Source of the DNA: Panonychus citri
Taxonomy: Eukaryota; Arthropoda; Arachnida; Trombidiformes; Tetranychidae
Assembly: GCF_014898815.1 (NCBI RefSeq)
Contig: NW_026515416.1
Span: 1,364,001-1,428,000 of the forward strand
Direction of reading: 5' to 3'
DNA length: 64,000 bases
The notes under the pieces are model-generated. The model saw only the letters and a list, made by a program, of their open reading frames with translations, was not told where the DNA came from and made no database searches. Positions 63,289 to 64,000 of the stretch are shown here, one piece after another (position 1 is the first letter of the stretch; the number at the start of each line of letters is the position of its first letter). The position numbers were made by a program, and so were the translations under genes.

Positions 63289-64000
63289 ATTGTCTTGATT
63301 AAACTAATTAAATTTAAATTGATTAACTAACAAAATATCAACTTGAAATTAAAAAGTGTTGCTGTTGATAAGACGGAAGAGGAAATGAAGACCAGGGGGA
63401 AGCTACTGGCCTCTGGTGGATTCGAAAATTAGTGGCGCGCATTTTGAGTTGTAGAATTTTTCTTTTCTATTGTGTTTTATTCATTTAACACTTTTGTGTT
63501 TTTTTTGCGAGTTAATTGTAATTGGTTTTAAATTTTCGATTGAAAATTGATTTGAATTGTTTCATCAATTGTTTCAATTGAATTTCATTCAGATAATCAG
63601 AAGTATTGAAGTTTTCAGAGTTGAGAAAATGTTTGACTAAACTAATTCAGTTTAAATTTGAATTCGTTTTTTTTGTTAATTTTTTCTCGACTTTGATTTT
63701 ATTTTGAGATTGAATGTGATTTGAATTAAATGGTAATTGGTTAATTTATTTTCTAAATATATTGACTGGATTTGAACGAGACAAAATGAACTCTAAAAAA
63801 AAGAGTCACAGTTTGTGTACCAAAGATTTACAATTGACAATTTGTCCATTTTAGTGTTTTGCTAAAAAGGATAAGATAATCAGGACTCTAGATGATCAGT
63901 TGAATTTAATTACTTGTTTCCAAGTTGATTAGTTATTATGTTCGTCCGGGAAAAGGTTCAACTCGATTTTTTCTCATTAGAAAAGCGATTTTCCTTGACA
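63289..64000. other. RpL7A upstream region and window end
   Basis: The RpL7A promoter should lie within the first few hundred bases. The sequence around 63360-63450 is more GC-rich than its surroundings (GGAAGAGG, GGCCTCTGG, GTGGCGCGC). After 63500 it is AT-rich with no gene I can support. Confidence 0.45.

Noticed and set aside
1..64000. CRISPR arrays, operons, riboswitches, bacterial terminators
   Set aside because: The window is clearly eukaryotic, with spliced genes, and no regularly spaced repeats were seen. I also saw no tRNA or rRNA gene, though tRNAs are hard to exclude by eye.

Overview
This is an AT-rich, intron-containing animal genomic window. Splice sites are canonical GT-AG, many introns are only 55-120 nt, and microsatellites and long non-coding stretches are common. 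The gene families (an animal haem peroxidase of the chorion-peroxidase/peroxinectin kind, Arf1, an SLC35F3/F4-like carrier, ABCA full transporters) and the compact introns beside long AT-rich ones fit an arthropod. My best guess is an acariform (spider-mite-like) chelicerate. This is inferred from style, not proven by a marker.

Layout. 1-7092: the 3' part of a peroxidase gene (+), five exons. 7638-8450: a complete Arf1 GTPase (-), three exons. 8451-42598: a long, gene-poor region holding an SLC35F3/F4-like transporter gene (+). Its seven-exon form runs 32590-42598, and an isolated coding exon at 13278-13731, ending in the same splice phase, may be an alternative first exon. Inside this region lies an 8.9-kb DNA transposon (16421-25335) with a divergent layout. 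A Tnp2/CMC-like DDE transposase is on +, and two related BEN-domain-like accessory genes are on -. It has 13-bp terminal inverted repeats and repeated 9-mers near both ends. 43990-45166: a dimeric dihydrodiol dehydrogenase-type oxidoreductase (-) with one frameshift. 45651-47377: a NOL11-like ribosome-biogenesis protein (+). 47533-48021: ribosomal protein L21 (-). 48421-61865: an ABCA cluster (+) made of a decayed 5' remnant, one nearly intact 1,600-residue transporter and one copy broken by several frameshifts. A 0.9-kb pogo/Tigger-like MITE sits between the remnant and the intact gene. 62162-63288: ribosomal protein L7a (-).

The two most informative systems are the transposon and the ABCA pair. 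The transposon looks like a CACTA-style two-component element, but its putative DNA-binding helper has been duplicated, and both helpers keep the same intron positions and phases. The ABCA copies are nearly identical in both nucleotide-binding domains, including one intron, but clearly diverged in their membrane domains and other introns. That pattern suggests recent gene conversion. Exon coordinates were worked out by hand from reading frame and splice signals, so single-base errors are possible.
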